The notes under the pieces: model-generated | What the model was told of the DNA's origin: nothing | Database searches by the model: none | The model's input: the letters and a program-made list of their open reading frames with translations, nothing else | Source of the DNA: Streptomyces sp. NBC_01304 | GTDB taxonomy: Bacteria; Actinomycetota; Actinomycetes; Streptomycetales; Streptomycetaceae | Direction of reading: 5' to 3' | Length of the DNA stretch: 64,000 nucleotides | Assembly (NCBI RefSeq): GCF_035975855.1 | Contig: NZ_CP109055.1 | Coordinates: 6,014,001 to 6,078,000, forward strand | Translations under genes and position numbers: made by a program | In this document: in pieces, positions 18,465 to 26,101 of the stretch | Layout: each line of letters opens with the position of its first letter | Numbering within the stretch: the first letter of the stretch is position 1

Positions 18465-18929
18465 GTGGTGAGCACCGACTGGAAGAGCGACCTGAGGCAG
18501 CGCGGCTACCGGCTGACGCCGCAGCGGCAGCTTGTGCTCGAAGCCGTGGACGCCCTGGAGCACGCGACCCCGGACGACATTCTGGGCGAAGTGCGCAAGA
18601 CGGCGTCGGGCATCAATATCTCGACCGTCTATCGCACCCTCGAACTCCTCGAAGAGCTGGACCTGGTCAGCCACGCGCACCTCGGGCACGGCGCCCCGAC
18701 CTACCACCTGGCGGACCGGCACCACCACATCCATCTGGTCTGCCGGGACTGTACGAACGTCATCGAGGCCGATGTCGACGTCGCCGCCGAGTTCACGCAG
18801 AAGCTGCGCGACACCTTCGGTTTCGACACCGACATGAAGCACTTCGCGATCTTCGGCCGGTGCACGGACTGCACCAAGAAGGCCAAGGCGGGCGAGGCTC
18901 GTACGACAGCCCCGGGGGCCGGGGAATAA
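18465..18929 (+). CDS. nur: Nur, nickel-responsive Fur-family repressor, 154 aa
   Basis: This regulator represses nickel uptake genes and controls the switch between Ni- and Fe-superoxide dismutase. The N-terminal winged helix spans 1-80 and the dimerisation domain 85-140. The residues known from S. coelicolor Nur are all present: Ni-site His70, His72 and His126, and the second metal site His33, His86, His88 and His90. Cys93 and Cys96 form one CxxC pair; the second pair lies in GRCTDC. The numbering fits only with the GTG start at 18465. It is autonomous, with a leaderless promoter. Confidence 0.97.
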   Translation: MVSTDWKSDLRQRGYRLTPQRQLVLEAVDALEHATPDDILGEVRKTASGINISTVYRTLELLEELDLVSHAHLGHGAPTYHLADRHHHIHLVCRDCTNVIEADVDVAAEFTQKLRDTFGFDTDMKHFAIFGRCTDCTKKAKAGEARTTAPGAGE

Positions 18930-18963
18930 GACGGTCCGCGTACGGGTCGTAGGGTGAGTGAAC

Positions 18964-19929
18964 ATGAAGAGCCCCTTGCTGTCCCTGCCCGGCGCCGTCG
19001 CGGGCGAAGGCGTCGACGAAGGCGTGGCCGCGCACTACGGCGACCTGTTCCGTGAGCAGCGCGCCCTCGCCGACGGCAGCGGATTCGTCGACCTCTCGCA
19101 CCGCGGCGTCCTCACCGTCACCGGCGACGACCGCCTCAGCTGGCTGCACCTGCTGCTCACCCAGCACGTCACCGACCTCCCGGCCGGCCAGGCCACCGAG
19201 GCGCTGATCCTCTCCGCGAACGGCCACATCGAGCACGCGCTCTATCTGGTCGACGACGGCGAGACCACGTGGGCGCACATCGAGCCGGGCACGCAGGACG
19301 AGCTGATCGCGTACCTGGAGTCGATGAAGTTCTTCTACCGGGTCGAAGTGGCCGACCGCACCGAGGAGTTCGCGGTCGTGCACGTCCCGGCCGGTTCGAT
19401 CGCGCCGGTCCCGGAGGGTGCGACCGTCCGGGAGACCGCGTACGGCCGCGACCTCTTCCTGCCGCGCGCTTCTCTGGAGTCGTACGCCGACGGGCACGGC
19501 CCCGCCATCGGCCTGCTCGCCCACGAGGCGCTGCGCGTCGAGGCGCACCGCCCGCGCCTCGGCTTCGAGACGGACCACCGTACGATCCCGCACGAGCTGG
19601 GCTGGATCGGCACCGCCGTGCACCTCCAGAAGGGCTGCTACCGCGGCCAGGAGACGGTCGCCCGCGTGCACAACCTGGGCAAGCCCCCGCGCCGCCTGGT
19701 CTTCCTGCACCTCGACGGCAGCGAGGTGCACCTGCCCGGCCACGGCGCCGAGATCCGCCTCGCCGCGGACGGGCCCGAGGGCCGCAAGCTGGGCTTCGTC
19801 ACGACCTCGGCCCGCCACCACGAGCTGGGCCCGATCGCCCTGGCCCTGGTGAAGCGGAACGTACCCCTGGACGCCGACCTGCTCGTCGACACCACGGCCG
19901 CCGCGCAGGAAGTCGTGGTCGAGCCGTGA
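18964..19929 (+). CDS. YgfZ/GcvT-like folate-binding protein, 321 aa
   Basis: The protein is of the COG0354 type and functions in Fe-S cluster repair and assembly with folate. The diagnostic motif KGCYRGQE is present (residues about 222-229) with the catalytic-type Cys. N-terminal segment [24 protein letters not shown] matches the GcvT-like domain. The ATG at 18964 is chosen over the GTG at 18958 because AGGGTGAG leaves a normal gap only to the ATG. Its stop overlaps dtd (GTGA). Confidence 0.93.
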   Translation: MKSPLLSLPGAVAGEGVDEGVAAHYGDLFREQRALADGSGFVDLSHRGVLTVTGDDRLSWLHLLLTQHVTDLPAGQATEALILSANGHIEHALYLVDDGETTWAHIEPGTQDELIAYLESMKFFYRVEVADRTEEFAVVHVPAGSIAPVPEGATVRETAYGRDLFLPRASLESYADGHGPAIGLLAHEALRVEAHRPRLGFETDHRTIPHELGWIGTAVHLQKGCYRGQETVARVHNLGKPPRRLVFLHLDGSEVHLPGHGAEIRLAADGPEGRKLGFVTTSARHHELGPIALALVKRNVPLDADLLVDTTAAAQEVVVEP

Positions 19930-20351
19930 GGGCGGTCGTCCAGCGGGTGGACGGCGCGAGCGTCGTCGTCGAGGGGGAGACGGTCGGGGAGATCGACGGC
20001 GAAGGGCTCTGCGTCCTGGTCGGCGTCACGCACGAGGACACCAAGGAGAAGGCGGCCCAACTCGCCCGCAAGCTCTGGTCGTTGCGCATCCTCGCCGACG
20101 AGAAGTCATGCAGCGACATCGACGCACCGCTGCTCGTGATCTCCCAGTTCACGCTGTACGGGGATGCGCGCAAGGGCCGCCGTCCCACGTGGAACGCGGC
20201 CGCCCCCGGCGATGTGGCCGAGCCGCTCGTCGAGGAGGTCGTGGCCCAGCTGCGCTCGCTCGGCGCGACGGTGGCGACGGGGCGGTTCGGGGCGCAGATG
20301 CGGGTCTCGCTGACGAACGACGGGCCCTTCACGGTGCTGCTCGACATGTGA
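19926..20351 (+). CDS. dtd: D-aminoacyl-tRNA deacylase, 141 aa
   Basis: The enzyme hydrolyses D-aminoacyl-tRNAs for proofreading. The start [15 protein letters not shown], the substrate motif SQFTLYGD and the Gly-cis-Pro-type motif [11 protein letters not shown] are all present. The length is normal. The GTG lies in the stop of the ygfZ-like gene, so the two are coupled. Confidence 0.97.
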   Translation: MRAVVQRVDGASVVVEGETVGEIDGEGLCVLVGVTHEDTKEKAAQLARKLWSLRILADEKSCSDIDAPLLVISQFTLYGDARKGRRPTWNAAAPGDVAEPLVEEVVAQLRSLGATVATGRFGAQMRVSLTNDGPFTVLLDM

Positions 20352-20612
20352 GGCACATGCGCGGGCAGTGCGCCGGCACATGCGTGGGCACATGCGCAGG
20401 GCAATTTCCGGTGCCGTGCACGGCGCGTAGGGCAAATCCCGGCGCCGTGTAAAGCGGAATCGGTACGTCACACTCCCTCGGCCTATCCGCCAATTAATGC
20501 CATGCACCTATCCGGGTCCGATCGAGTGCACTCCGCCACATCTCGGGCACGCGGGGTGGCACCATGCTGCACACGCGGTGCGCCGCACCGGTCGAGGGGA
20601 CGGACAGACGCC
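20352..20612. other. dtd-rsiG intergenic region
   Basis: No gene is visible. Short GCACATGCG repeats occur at 20375-20400. The AT-richer patch around 20490 (CCAATTAATGCC) is a plausible promoter area for rsiG. Confidence 0.4.
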
Positions 20613-21239
20613 ATGAGCACACCGAGCACCGGGCAGCCGTCCGGCTCTGTACCGACCGCGCGCAGCGCCGGGCCGGTCACGCCCCGGCCGCCCACCCAGC
20701 GCACCGGCAGCCCGGGCGGCGGCGGGGGCCGGCTGCCCGAGGTCCCCGATCACGACCTGGCCGTCCTGCGCCTGCCCGAGCTGCGCGGACTGCGCCGGGC
20801 GTCCCAGCAGGACGAGGCGGACCTGAGCTATGTGCGCCGCCTGCTCCAGGGACGCATCGACATCCTGCGGGCCGAGATCGCCCGCCGCCGAGACCCGGCG
20901 GCGCCCGCCCCCGAGGCCGCCGTCGTCGAGCGGCTCTCCGAGATCCTCACCGACGCCCCCTCCACGCACCGCTCCTCCGCCCGCCACGTCACGCTCGGCA
21001 CCCCGCACGGTGAGGAGTACCGGCGCCTTGCCGCCGAGATGCTCTCCGAGGTCGAGCTGAGCGACCTCGACGCCCGGACGGACGAAGAGCTGCACACCGC
21101 GATGGGACGCCTGGTCCGCTACGAACAGCAGGTTTCCCGGCGCCGGCAGCGCCTCCAGCGCACCGCCGACGATTGCAGTGCGGAGATCGCCCGCAGGTAC
21201 CGTGAAGGCGAAGCACAAGTAGACGACCTGCTCACCTGA
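20613..21239 (+). CDS. rsiG: RsiG, c-di-GMP-responsive anti-sigma factor for WhiG, 208 aa
   Basis: RsiG sequesters the sporulation sigma factor WhiG when loaded with cyclic di-GMP. The signature motif E-x3-S-x2-R-x3-Q-x3-D occurs twice, as in described RsiG: E68/S72/R75/Q79/D83 and E171/S175/R178/Q182/D186. Each lies on a helix of the antiparallel coiled coil. The first 45 residues are disordered and Pro/Gly-rich. The ATG at 20613 is the start that begins the protein just before this region. whiG itself is outside the window. Confidence 0.96.
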   Translation: MSTPSTGQPSGSVPTARSAGPVTPRPPTQRTGSPGGGGGRLPEVPDHDLAVLRLPELRGLRRASQQDEADLSYVRRLLQGRIDILRAEIARRRDPAAPAPEAAVVERLSEILTDAPSTHRSSARHVTLGTPHGEEYRRLAAEMLSEVELSDLDARTDEELHTAMGRLVRYEQQVSRRRQRLQRTADDCSAEIARRYREGEAQVDDLLT

Positions 21240-21285
21240 CCCACCGGTCTCGGGAGCGGGCCCGCACCGCCCCGGAAGGCCGACG

Positions 21286-22257
21286 ATGACCTCCACCGCT
21301 CCTGCCAGCCCTGCCGCCATACCGCCGGTCCTTGCCGAAGTCGTACGTTCCGGCTTCGTCGAGGGCCATCATCGGGGCTCACTGGTCCTGCTCGCGGCCG
21401 ACGGGAGTGTGGACCTTGCGATCGGCGATCCGGCCGCGCCCGTCTATCCCCGCTCGTCCAACAAGCCGATGCAGGCCGCGGCCATCCTGCGGGCCGGGCT
21501 CGACCTCGCGGGCGAACGCCTGGCGCTGACCGCCGCAAGCCACTCCGGGGAACCCTTCCACCTGGATCTCGTACGCAAGATGCTGGCGCAGCACGGGCTG
21601 TCCGAGTCCGACCTGCAGTGCCCGCCGGACCTGCCGCTCGACGCGGTCGAGGCCGAGGCGTATCTGGCCGCCGGGCAGGTGCGGGAGCGGGTCACCATGA
21701 ACTGCTCGGGCAAGCACACCTCGATGATCGCCGCGTGCGCGCACAACGGGTGGCCGACCGAGAGCTATCTGGCTGCCGACCACCCGTTGCAGCTGCTTGT
21801 ACGTGAGGTGGTCGAGGAGGCCGCGGGGGAGCGGGTCGCCTCCGTGGGCACGGACGGGTGCGGGGCGCCGCTGATGGCGATCAGCCTGGTGGGCCTCGCG
21901 CGTGCCTTCCGGCACTTCGTGCTCGCTCCGGAAGGGACGGCCGAGCGGCGGGTCGCGGATGCGATGCGCGCGCATCCGGAGTTCGTCGCCGGGACGCGTC
22001 GCCCCGACACCTGGCTGATGCGGGAGGTGCCGGGTTCCCTGTCGAAGATGGGGGCGGAGGCGGTCCAGGCGGTGGCGCTGCCGGACGGGCGGGCGCTGGC
22101 GTTCAAGGTGGACGACGGCTCGACCAGGGCGCTCGGGCCCGTGCTGGCCCGTTCCCTGCGGATGCTGGGCGTCGACGCCCCTGTGGTGGACCGGATCGGG
22201 CGGTCGCCGCTGCTGGGCGGGGGCGTCGAGGTGGGCGAGATACGCGCGGCGTTCTGA
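21286..22257 (+). CDS. Asparaginase family II (L-asparaginase/AnsA-like), 323 aa
   Basis: The protein belongs to the bacterial family typified by COG4448 asparaginases. It has conserved segments SSNKPMQA, SHSGEPFH, NCSGKHTSM and GTDGCGAP. GGAAGG precedes the ATG. It is probably cytoplasmic, since no signal peptide is visible. It would release ammonia and aspartate from asparagine. It is convergent with the first mini-membrane gene. Confidence 0.92.
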   Translation: MTSTAPASPAAIPPVLAEVVRSGFVEGHHRGSLVLLAADGSVDLAIGDPAAPVYPRSSNKPMQAAAILRAGLDLAGERLALTAASHSGEPFHLDLVRKMLAQHGLSESDLQCPPDLPLDAVEAEAYLAAGQVRERVTMNCSGKHTSMIAACAHNGWPTESYLAADHPLQLLVREVVEEAAGERVASVGTDGCGAPLMAISLVGLARAFRHFVLAPEGTAERRVADAMRAHPEFVAGTRRPDTWLMREVPGSLSKMGAEAVQAVALPDGRALAFKVDDGSTRALGPVLARSLRMLGVDAPVVDRIGRSPLLGGGVEVGEIRAAF

Positions 22258-22267
22258 GGGACGACGT

Positions 22268-22310
22268 CAAACGCCGGACGGGCTGACTCGGTCAGCCCGT
22301 CCGGCGTTTG
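22268..22310 (+). terminator. Perfect 20-bp hairpin terminator (dispersed repeat module A)
   Basis: Two 20-nt arms (22268-22287 and 22291-22310) are perfectly complementary with a 3-nt loop. Each contains the CCGTCCGGCGTTTG core. It is placed between convergent asparaginase and mini-membrane genes, so it could terminate both. Confidence 0.85.
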
Positions 22311-22373
22311 AGGAAAGTCGCAGAAGGCCTTGGCTGAACCGGGCTCCCGGCTCCCCTCCGGAAGGGAGCCCGG

Positions 22374-22559
22374 TCAGCCGGACTGGGCGAGGAGCGCGAC
22401 GATGAGGACGGCTCCGATGCTGCTGAACCAGGTGTTCTTCGCCTTGAGACCGATGGTCAGAATGACGAACGCGATGATGCCGAGCGGTCCGTACTTCCAC
22501 TGGATGAGCTGCTCGAAGAGGATGGCGAGTGCTGCGATGGCGATGGCGATGATCGGCAT
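22374..22559 (-). CDS. Mini-membrane protein 1 paired with devE, 61 aa
   Basis: Two hydrophobic helices (residues about 3-18 and 27-57, the second probably split) are separated by a W-K-Y-G turn. AGGGGGA precedes the ATG at 22559. It shares a core of the form [WL]-[KR]-x-G...I...L-x-IG-[LIV]-[KR]-A-[KR] with the proteins at 23823-24011 and 25771-25953. It is divergent from devE, and the shared intergenic region contains a palindrome. The function is unknown. Confidence 0.8.
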   Translation of the reverse strand: MPIIAIAIAALAILFEQLIQWKYGPLGIIAFVILTIGLKAKNTWFSSIGAVLIVALLAQSG

Positions 22560-22656
22560 GACGTCCCCCTGACGGTCCAGTTGGCGTCCTGTGAGGTTCC
22601 GCCGCCAGCCAGGTCTCTTGGTGGCCAACCTCTAGGACTTCTGACCATGTTCATCA

Positions 22657-22671
22657 AGTTGGTAACCAACT
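22657..22671. promoter_or_regulatory. GntR-type operator upstream of devE
   Basis: AGTTGGT-A-ACCAACT: 7-bp arms around one base. The identical 15-mer lies upstream of devA at 24043-24057. It is likely bound by DevE or DevA, which is known to be autoregulatory. Confidence 0.7.
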
Positions 22672-22745
22672 CACTGGAGTTATCTCCGCAAGGAATGGCT
22701 CTAACACCACCTTCACTGCAACTGCCCAAAGATGGCGGGAAGTTG

Positions 22746-22757
22746 TACAGTTTTGAT
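22746..22757 (+). promoter_or_regulatory. Leaderless promoter -10 of devE
   Basis: TACAGT (22746-22751) followed by 6 nt and then GTG at 22758. The surrounding sequence (GGGAAGTTGTACAGTTT) is shared with the devA promoter. Confidence 0.6.
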
Positions 22758-23918
22758 GTGAGCTTGGAGCCTGCTGCCCATGGCGTCGCACGCGACGCTC
22801 AGGCCGACGCCGAGACCCGAGAGGTCGACGACGCCGCCGAGGTGAATGGCGCGGGCAGAAGCGCGCGACCTGCGGGGCCTGAGCGGCCCGAGCGGCCCGA
22901 GCGGAAGAAGTCCCCCGGCGAGGTCGCCGACGAACTGCGGTCCAGGATCAGGTCCGGACGGCTGCGGCCCGGCCAACGGATGCCCACCCAGGCGAAGTTG
23001 GCAGACGAGTTCGGCGTGGAGCGCGGTGCGGTCCGTGAGGCGCTGCGCACCCTGCAGGCGGAGCATCTGCTGGCCAATGTGACCAAGGGAAGCCCGGCGA
23101 CGGTCGCCGACCGGGTGACGCATGCCTTCGCAGGTCCGGGCTCGGCGCCGCAGCCCACCATGGTGACGCTCGGGCCGCGGATCACCCAGGCGTTCGCCCG
23201 GGAGCACGTCGTGATCGACGCCATCTGTCTCACCTCCGTCTCGCTCACCCTGGCCATCGGGGAACCGCTGCGGCAGATCCACGCGGGACAGCGAAAACCG
23301 GCCAGGATCGATGTACGGGTGATGCTGCCGAGCCGCAACATCGACCTGGCCTTCCCGGTCCGGGTCAATGGTCCGCGTGCGGCCGACGGCGACCCGGTGC
23401 ACAGCAAGTGGCTGGCCCAGCGCAATGCCCAGGGCCAGGTGCTGCGGCACAATCTGCAGGCGCTGCGGTCCTCGCACGGCATCGATGTGAATGTGGAGTT
23501 CCGGGCGCTGCCGTTCACGCCGCCGGTCAAGCTCTATCTGCTCGGCGGCGAAGAGGCGCTCTTCGCGTACTACACCCTCACCAAGCGCGGTGAGGAGATC
23601 GACCACGAGTACACGGAGATGTACGACGCACAGGGCATCCAGTCGATGCTCTTCGCCTTCGAGCGGGGGGCCGGACTGCGCGACACCACCTTCGTCGAGC
23701 AGTCCCATCTGTGGTTCGACGCGCTGTGGAACACGATCAGCCAGGACCTGCTGCTGTCCGAGCCGCGGCACGGATCGCCAGGACACGGATCATCGGGACA
23801 CGGATCGTCAGGGCAAGAGCCCTCAGGGCGCGGGTCGCGTCATCATGAGGACGAGCACTATCGCTCCGATCGAGCTGCACGTGGGATTCCTGGCCTTGAT
23901 GCCGATGGTGAGCAGTAG
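22758..23918 (+). CDS. devE: DevE-type GntR-family regulator with C-terminal extension, 386 aa
   Basis: This is a paralogue of DevA. A winged helix spans about 52-120 (ADELRSRIRSGRLRPGQRMP, AKLADEFGVERGAVREAL). The effector-like C-terminal domain spans about 130-335 and is shared with the two other GntR proteins (AQGQVLRHNLQALRSSHGID). Compared with DevA, it has an extra N-terminal Pro/Arg/Glu-rich part and a C-terminal extension of about 54 aa. The extension begins with four 5-residue repeats (HGSPG, HGSSG). Its final 96 nt lie opposite the mini-membrane gene 2. The name follows S. coelicolor SCO4188 as I recall it. Confidence 0.9.
   Translation: MSLEPAAHGVARDAQADAETREVDDAAEVNGAGRSARPAGPERPERPERKKSPGEVADELRSRIRSGRLRPGQRMPTQAKLADEFGVERGAVREALRTLQAEHLLANVTKGSPATVADRVTHAFAGPGSAPQPTMVTLGPRITQAFAREHVVIDAICLTSVSLTLAIGEPLRQIHAGQRKPARIDVRVMLPSRNIDLAFPVRVNGPRAADGDPVHSKWLAQRNAQGQVLRHNLQALRSSHGIDVNVEFRALPFTPPVKLYLLGGEEALFAYYTLTKRGEEIDHEYTEMYDAQGIQSMLFAFERGAGLRDTTFVEQSHLWFDALWNTISQDLLLSEPRHGSPGHGSSGHGSSGQEPSGRGSRHHEDEHYRSDRAARGIPGLDADGEQ
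23768..23827. repeat. Four 15-bp tandem units in the 3' end of devE
   Basis: ACACGGATCATCGGG-like units encode HGSPG, HGSSG, HGSSG and QEPSG. They sit exactly where the DevA protein ends, so the C-terminal extension of DevE begins with this expansion. Confidence 0.8.
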
Positions 23919-24011
23919 CAGACCGATGATCCCCATCGGTCCGTACCGCCAGCTGACAAGCGACTCGAACCCCACCACGAAGGTGGCACCGAGTAAGGCG
24001 ATGAAAGGCAT
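23823..24011 (-). CDS. Mini-membrane protein 2 paired with devA, 62 aa
   Basis: The sequence begins MPFIALLGATFVVGFESLVS and has a second helix (GPMGIIGLLLLTIGIKARN) and a third weak one. It aligns along its length with the 61-aa protein at 22374. GGGGAAGCAGG precedes the ATG. It is divergent from devA and its 3' end overlaps the C-terminal extension of devE on the other strand. Confidence 0.8.
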   Translation of the reverse strand: MPFIALLGATFVVGFESLVSWRYGPMGIIGLLLLTIGIKARNPTCSSIGAIVLVLMMTRPAP

Positions 24012-24042
24012 CCTGCTTCCCCCTCCCTTGCCATCTTGGCTG

Positions 24043-24057
24043 AGTTGGTAACCAACT
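24043..24057. promoter_or_regulatory. GntR-type operator upstream of devA
   Basis: The palindrome AGTTGGTAACCAACT is identical to that of devE. Here it extends to 17 bp (GAGTTGGTAACCAACTC, 24042-24058). It lies 31 nt before the start of mini-membrane gene 2 and 88 nt before devA. Confidence 0.75.
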
Positions 24058-24132
24058 CCATTGAAGTTGTCCCCACTTGGTCACCAGTCATAAACAACTT
24101 CCCAACACCTGACGGGAGATGGCTGGGAGTTG

Positions 24133-24144
24133 TACCGTTTGGTC
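24133..24144 (+). promoter_or_regulatory. Leaderless promoter -10 of devA
   Basis: TACCGT (24133-24138) plus 6 nt, then GTG at 24145. The context GGGAGTTGTACCGTTTGG parallels the devE promoter. Confidence 0.6.
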
Positions 24145-25017
24145 GTGACCCAGGAGAACGTTGTGGTGAACGGCAGAAAGCCCTCGTACCAGGACATCGC
24201 CGACGAGCTGCGCGACCGCATCAAGAGCGGTGACCTGCCCCCCGGCAGCCGGTTGCCAACTCAGGCGAAGTTGGCAGACGAGTTCGGCGTGGAGCGCGGT
24301 GCGATCCGCGCGGCACTGAAGGCCCTCGCGGACGACGGGCTGCTGATCAATGTCACCAAGGGCAGCCCGCCGCAGGTCGCGGCCGCCGCCACCCAGGCCG
24401 CGGCGGAGCCGCAGCCCACGATGGTCGGTCTGGCTCCGCGCATGACCGAGGCGTTCTCCGCCCGGCAGGTCCGCATCGACGCGATCTGTCTCACCGCGGA
24501 GACCCTGATGCTGGCCCTCGGCGAGCCGCTCCGCCAGATCCACGAGGGCCGGCTGCACCCCGAGTCCGTGACCGTCCGCATCCTGCTGCCCAGCAGCCAG
24601 ATCGACCTGGCCTTCCCGGTGGCGACCGAGGAACCGGACGACGGCAACCCCGTACACAGCCGCTGGCTGGCCCAGCGCAACGCCCAGGGCCAGGTGCTGC
24701 GGCACAATCTGCAGGCCCTGCGGTCCTCGCACGGCATCGATGTACAGGTCGAGTTCAAGGCCCTGCCGTTCACGCCGCCGATCAAGCTCTATCTGCTCAA
24801 CGGCAGCGAGGCGCTCTTCGCGTACTACTTGGTGACCAAGCGCGAGGAGGAGATCGACAGCGCCCGCTTCGAGATGTTCGACGTCCTCGGCACGCAGTCG
24901 CTGCTCTTCTCGTTCGAGCAGCGGGCGGGGCAGCGGGACGAGGCGTATGTGCAGGAGTCGCAGAAGTGGTTCGACGCCCTCTGGAACACGATCAGCCTGG
25001 ACCTGACACTCTCTTAG
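24145..25017 (+). CDS. devA: DevA, GntR-family developmental regulator, 290 aa
   Basis: In S. coelicolor, DevA is needed for aerial hyphae and spore development, represses its own gene and is in an operon with devB. The winged helix spans about 15-85 (SYQDIADELRDRIKSGDLPPG). The C-terminal domain is homologous to DevE. The GTG at 24145 fits the leaderless promoter; GTG at 24163, 6 nt after CAGGAG, is the alternative. The HAD gene devB begins directly after the stop. Confidence 0.93.
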   Translation: MTQENVVVNGRKPSYQDIADELRDRIKSGDLPPGSRLPTQAKLADEFGVERGAIRAALKALADDGLLINVTKGSPPQVAAAATQAAAEPQPTMVGLAPRMTEAFSARQVRIDAICLTAETLMLALGEPLRQIHEGRLHPESVTVRILLPSSQIDLAFPVATEEPDDGNPVHSRWLAQRNAQGQVLRHNLQALRSSHGIDVQVEFKALPFTPPIKLYLLNGSEALFAYYLVTKREEEIDSARFEMFDVLGTQSLLFSFEQRAGQRDEAYVQESQKWFDALWNTISLDLTLS

Positions 25018-25767
25018 GTGACTGCTGATTCGAGAATCGATTCGATGCGGGTGGGCCAGGTGACCGAAGAGCTCAAGCGGCTGGTCTGGGCGGCAGAGAA
25101 TGTGCTCTTCGACTTCGACGGGCCCATCTGCCGACTCTTCGCGGGCCGTTCGGCGCAACAGGTCTCCGAAAACCTGGAGTCCTGGCTCGACGCCGAGGGC
25201 CGGGGTGCGCTCCTGACCAAGGACGAGAGAGGGGCGGCGGACCCGATTTCCCTGCTGCACAAGGCCGACGCTCGTGACACGGAGGGCGCCGTCCTGCACG
25301 CCTTCGAGGCCACGCTCGCAGCGGAGGAGCTACGTGCCGCGGACACGGCCTACCCCACTCCGTACGCGGACGTGCTCATCCAGACCTGGAGCGCGCTGGG
25401 CGTGGGGCTCGCGATCGCCAGCAACAACTCCGAGGGTGCGGTGCGGCGTTACCTGGAGATCCGCTCCCTCTCACGCTGCTTCGCCGGGCACATCTACGGC
25501 CGCTCGCACGAGCTGCACCGCCTCAAGCCGCATCCCGACTGCGTCTACCGAGCCCTCGACTCCCTGGGTGCGGACGCGGCGGGCTCCCTGATGATCGGGG
25601 ACACCCCGGCCGACTTCGAGGCGGCGCGCAAGGCCGGGGTCGCCTTCCTGGGCTACGGCCGCGACGAGCGCCGCGAGCAGCGGCTCCGGGCGGCCGGGGC
25701 CGAGCACGTGGTCGGCTCGCTGGAGCCGGTGCTCAAGCTGGTCCGCCGCCGGCCGCACGGCGAGTAG
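25018..25767 (+). CDS. devB: DevB, HAD-superfamily phosphatase/hydrolase, 249 aa
   Basis: HAD motif I (DFDGP, nucleophile Asp near residue 39), a Ser/Thr-type motif II (SNNSEG), motif III Lys (LKPHPD) and motif IV (GDTPADFEAA) are all present. The C-terminus carries a KAGVAFLGYGRD segment typical of phosphoglycolate-phosphatase-like members. The GTG begins one base after the devA stop, so the two are co-translated. The substrate is unknown. Confidence 0.93.
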   Translation: MTADSRIDSMRVGQVTEELKRLVWAAENVLFDFDGPICRLFAGRSAQQVSENLESWLDAEGRGALLTKDERGAADPISLLHKADARDTEGAVLHAFEATLAAEELRAADTAYPTPYADVLIQTWSALGVGLAIASNNSEGAVRRYLEIRSLSRCFAGHIYGRSHELHRLKPHPDCVYRALDSLGADAAGSLMIGDTPADFEAARKAGVAFLGYGRDERREQRLRAAGAEHVVGSLEPVLKLVRRRPHGE

Positions 25768-25770
25768 GCC

Positions 25771-25953
25771 TCACAGCTGAGCCGGCGAGACCGCGACCAA
25801 GGTGACCCCCACCGCCGCGCAGGCAGTGCTGCGCGCGCGAACGCCGACGCCGATCAGCAGCAGGCCGATCAGCGCCAGGGCCCCGCCCTTCAGCTGCACC
25901 GTCTGCTGCACCCACATGACCAGCAAGCCCGTCACCAGCTCGACCGCGATCAT
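25771..25953 (-). CDS. Mini-membrane protein 3, 60 aa
   Basis: MIAVELVTGLLVMWVQQTVQ is helix 1, followed by K-G-G and a long second hydrophobic stretch with IGVGVRARS, matching the IG-K-A-[KR]-N motif of the other two. The ATG at 25953 follows GGTGGGGAG. It is convergent with devB and divergent from the third GntR gene. Confidence 0.75.
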   Translation of the reverse strand: MIAVELVTGLLVMWVQQTVQLKGGALALIGLLLIGVGVRARSTACAAVGVTLVAVSPAQL

Positions 25954-26089
25954 TCTCCCCACCCACTTCCCTGCCAATTGGACTGATTGGACTTGAAGTG
26001 GTTGTCCCCGGTCGAGAAGATCAGGACACCAACAGGCCTATGGCATATGAGATTTGACTGAAAGTGGTTTGTAGGCTGACTGGTGGAGG

Positions 26090-26101
26090 TACGGTCGGCT
26101 T
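26090..26101 (+). promoter_or_regulatory. Leaderless promoter -10 of the third GntR gene
   Basis: TACGGT (26090-26095) plus 6 nt, then GTG at 26102. The AGTTGGTAACCAACT palindrome of the other two is not found here; a partial TGAAGTGGTTGTCCCC remains at about 25995. Confidence 0.55.
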
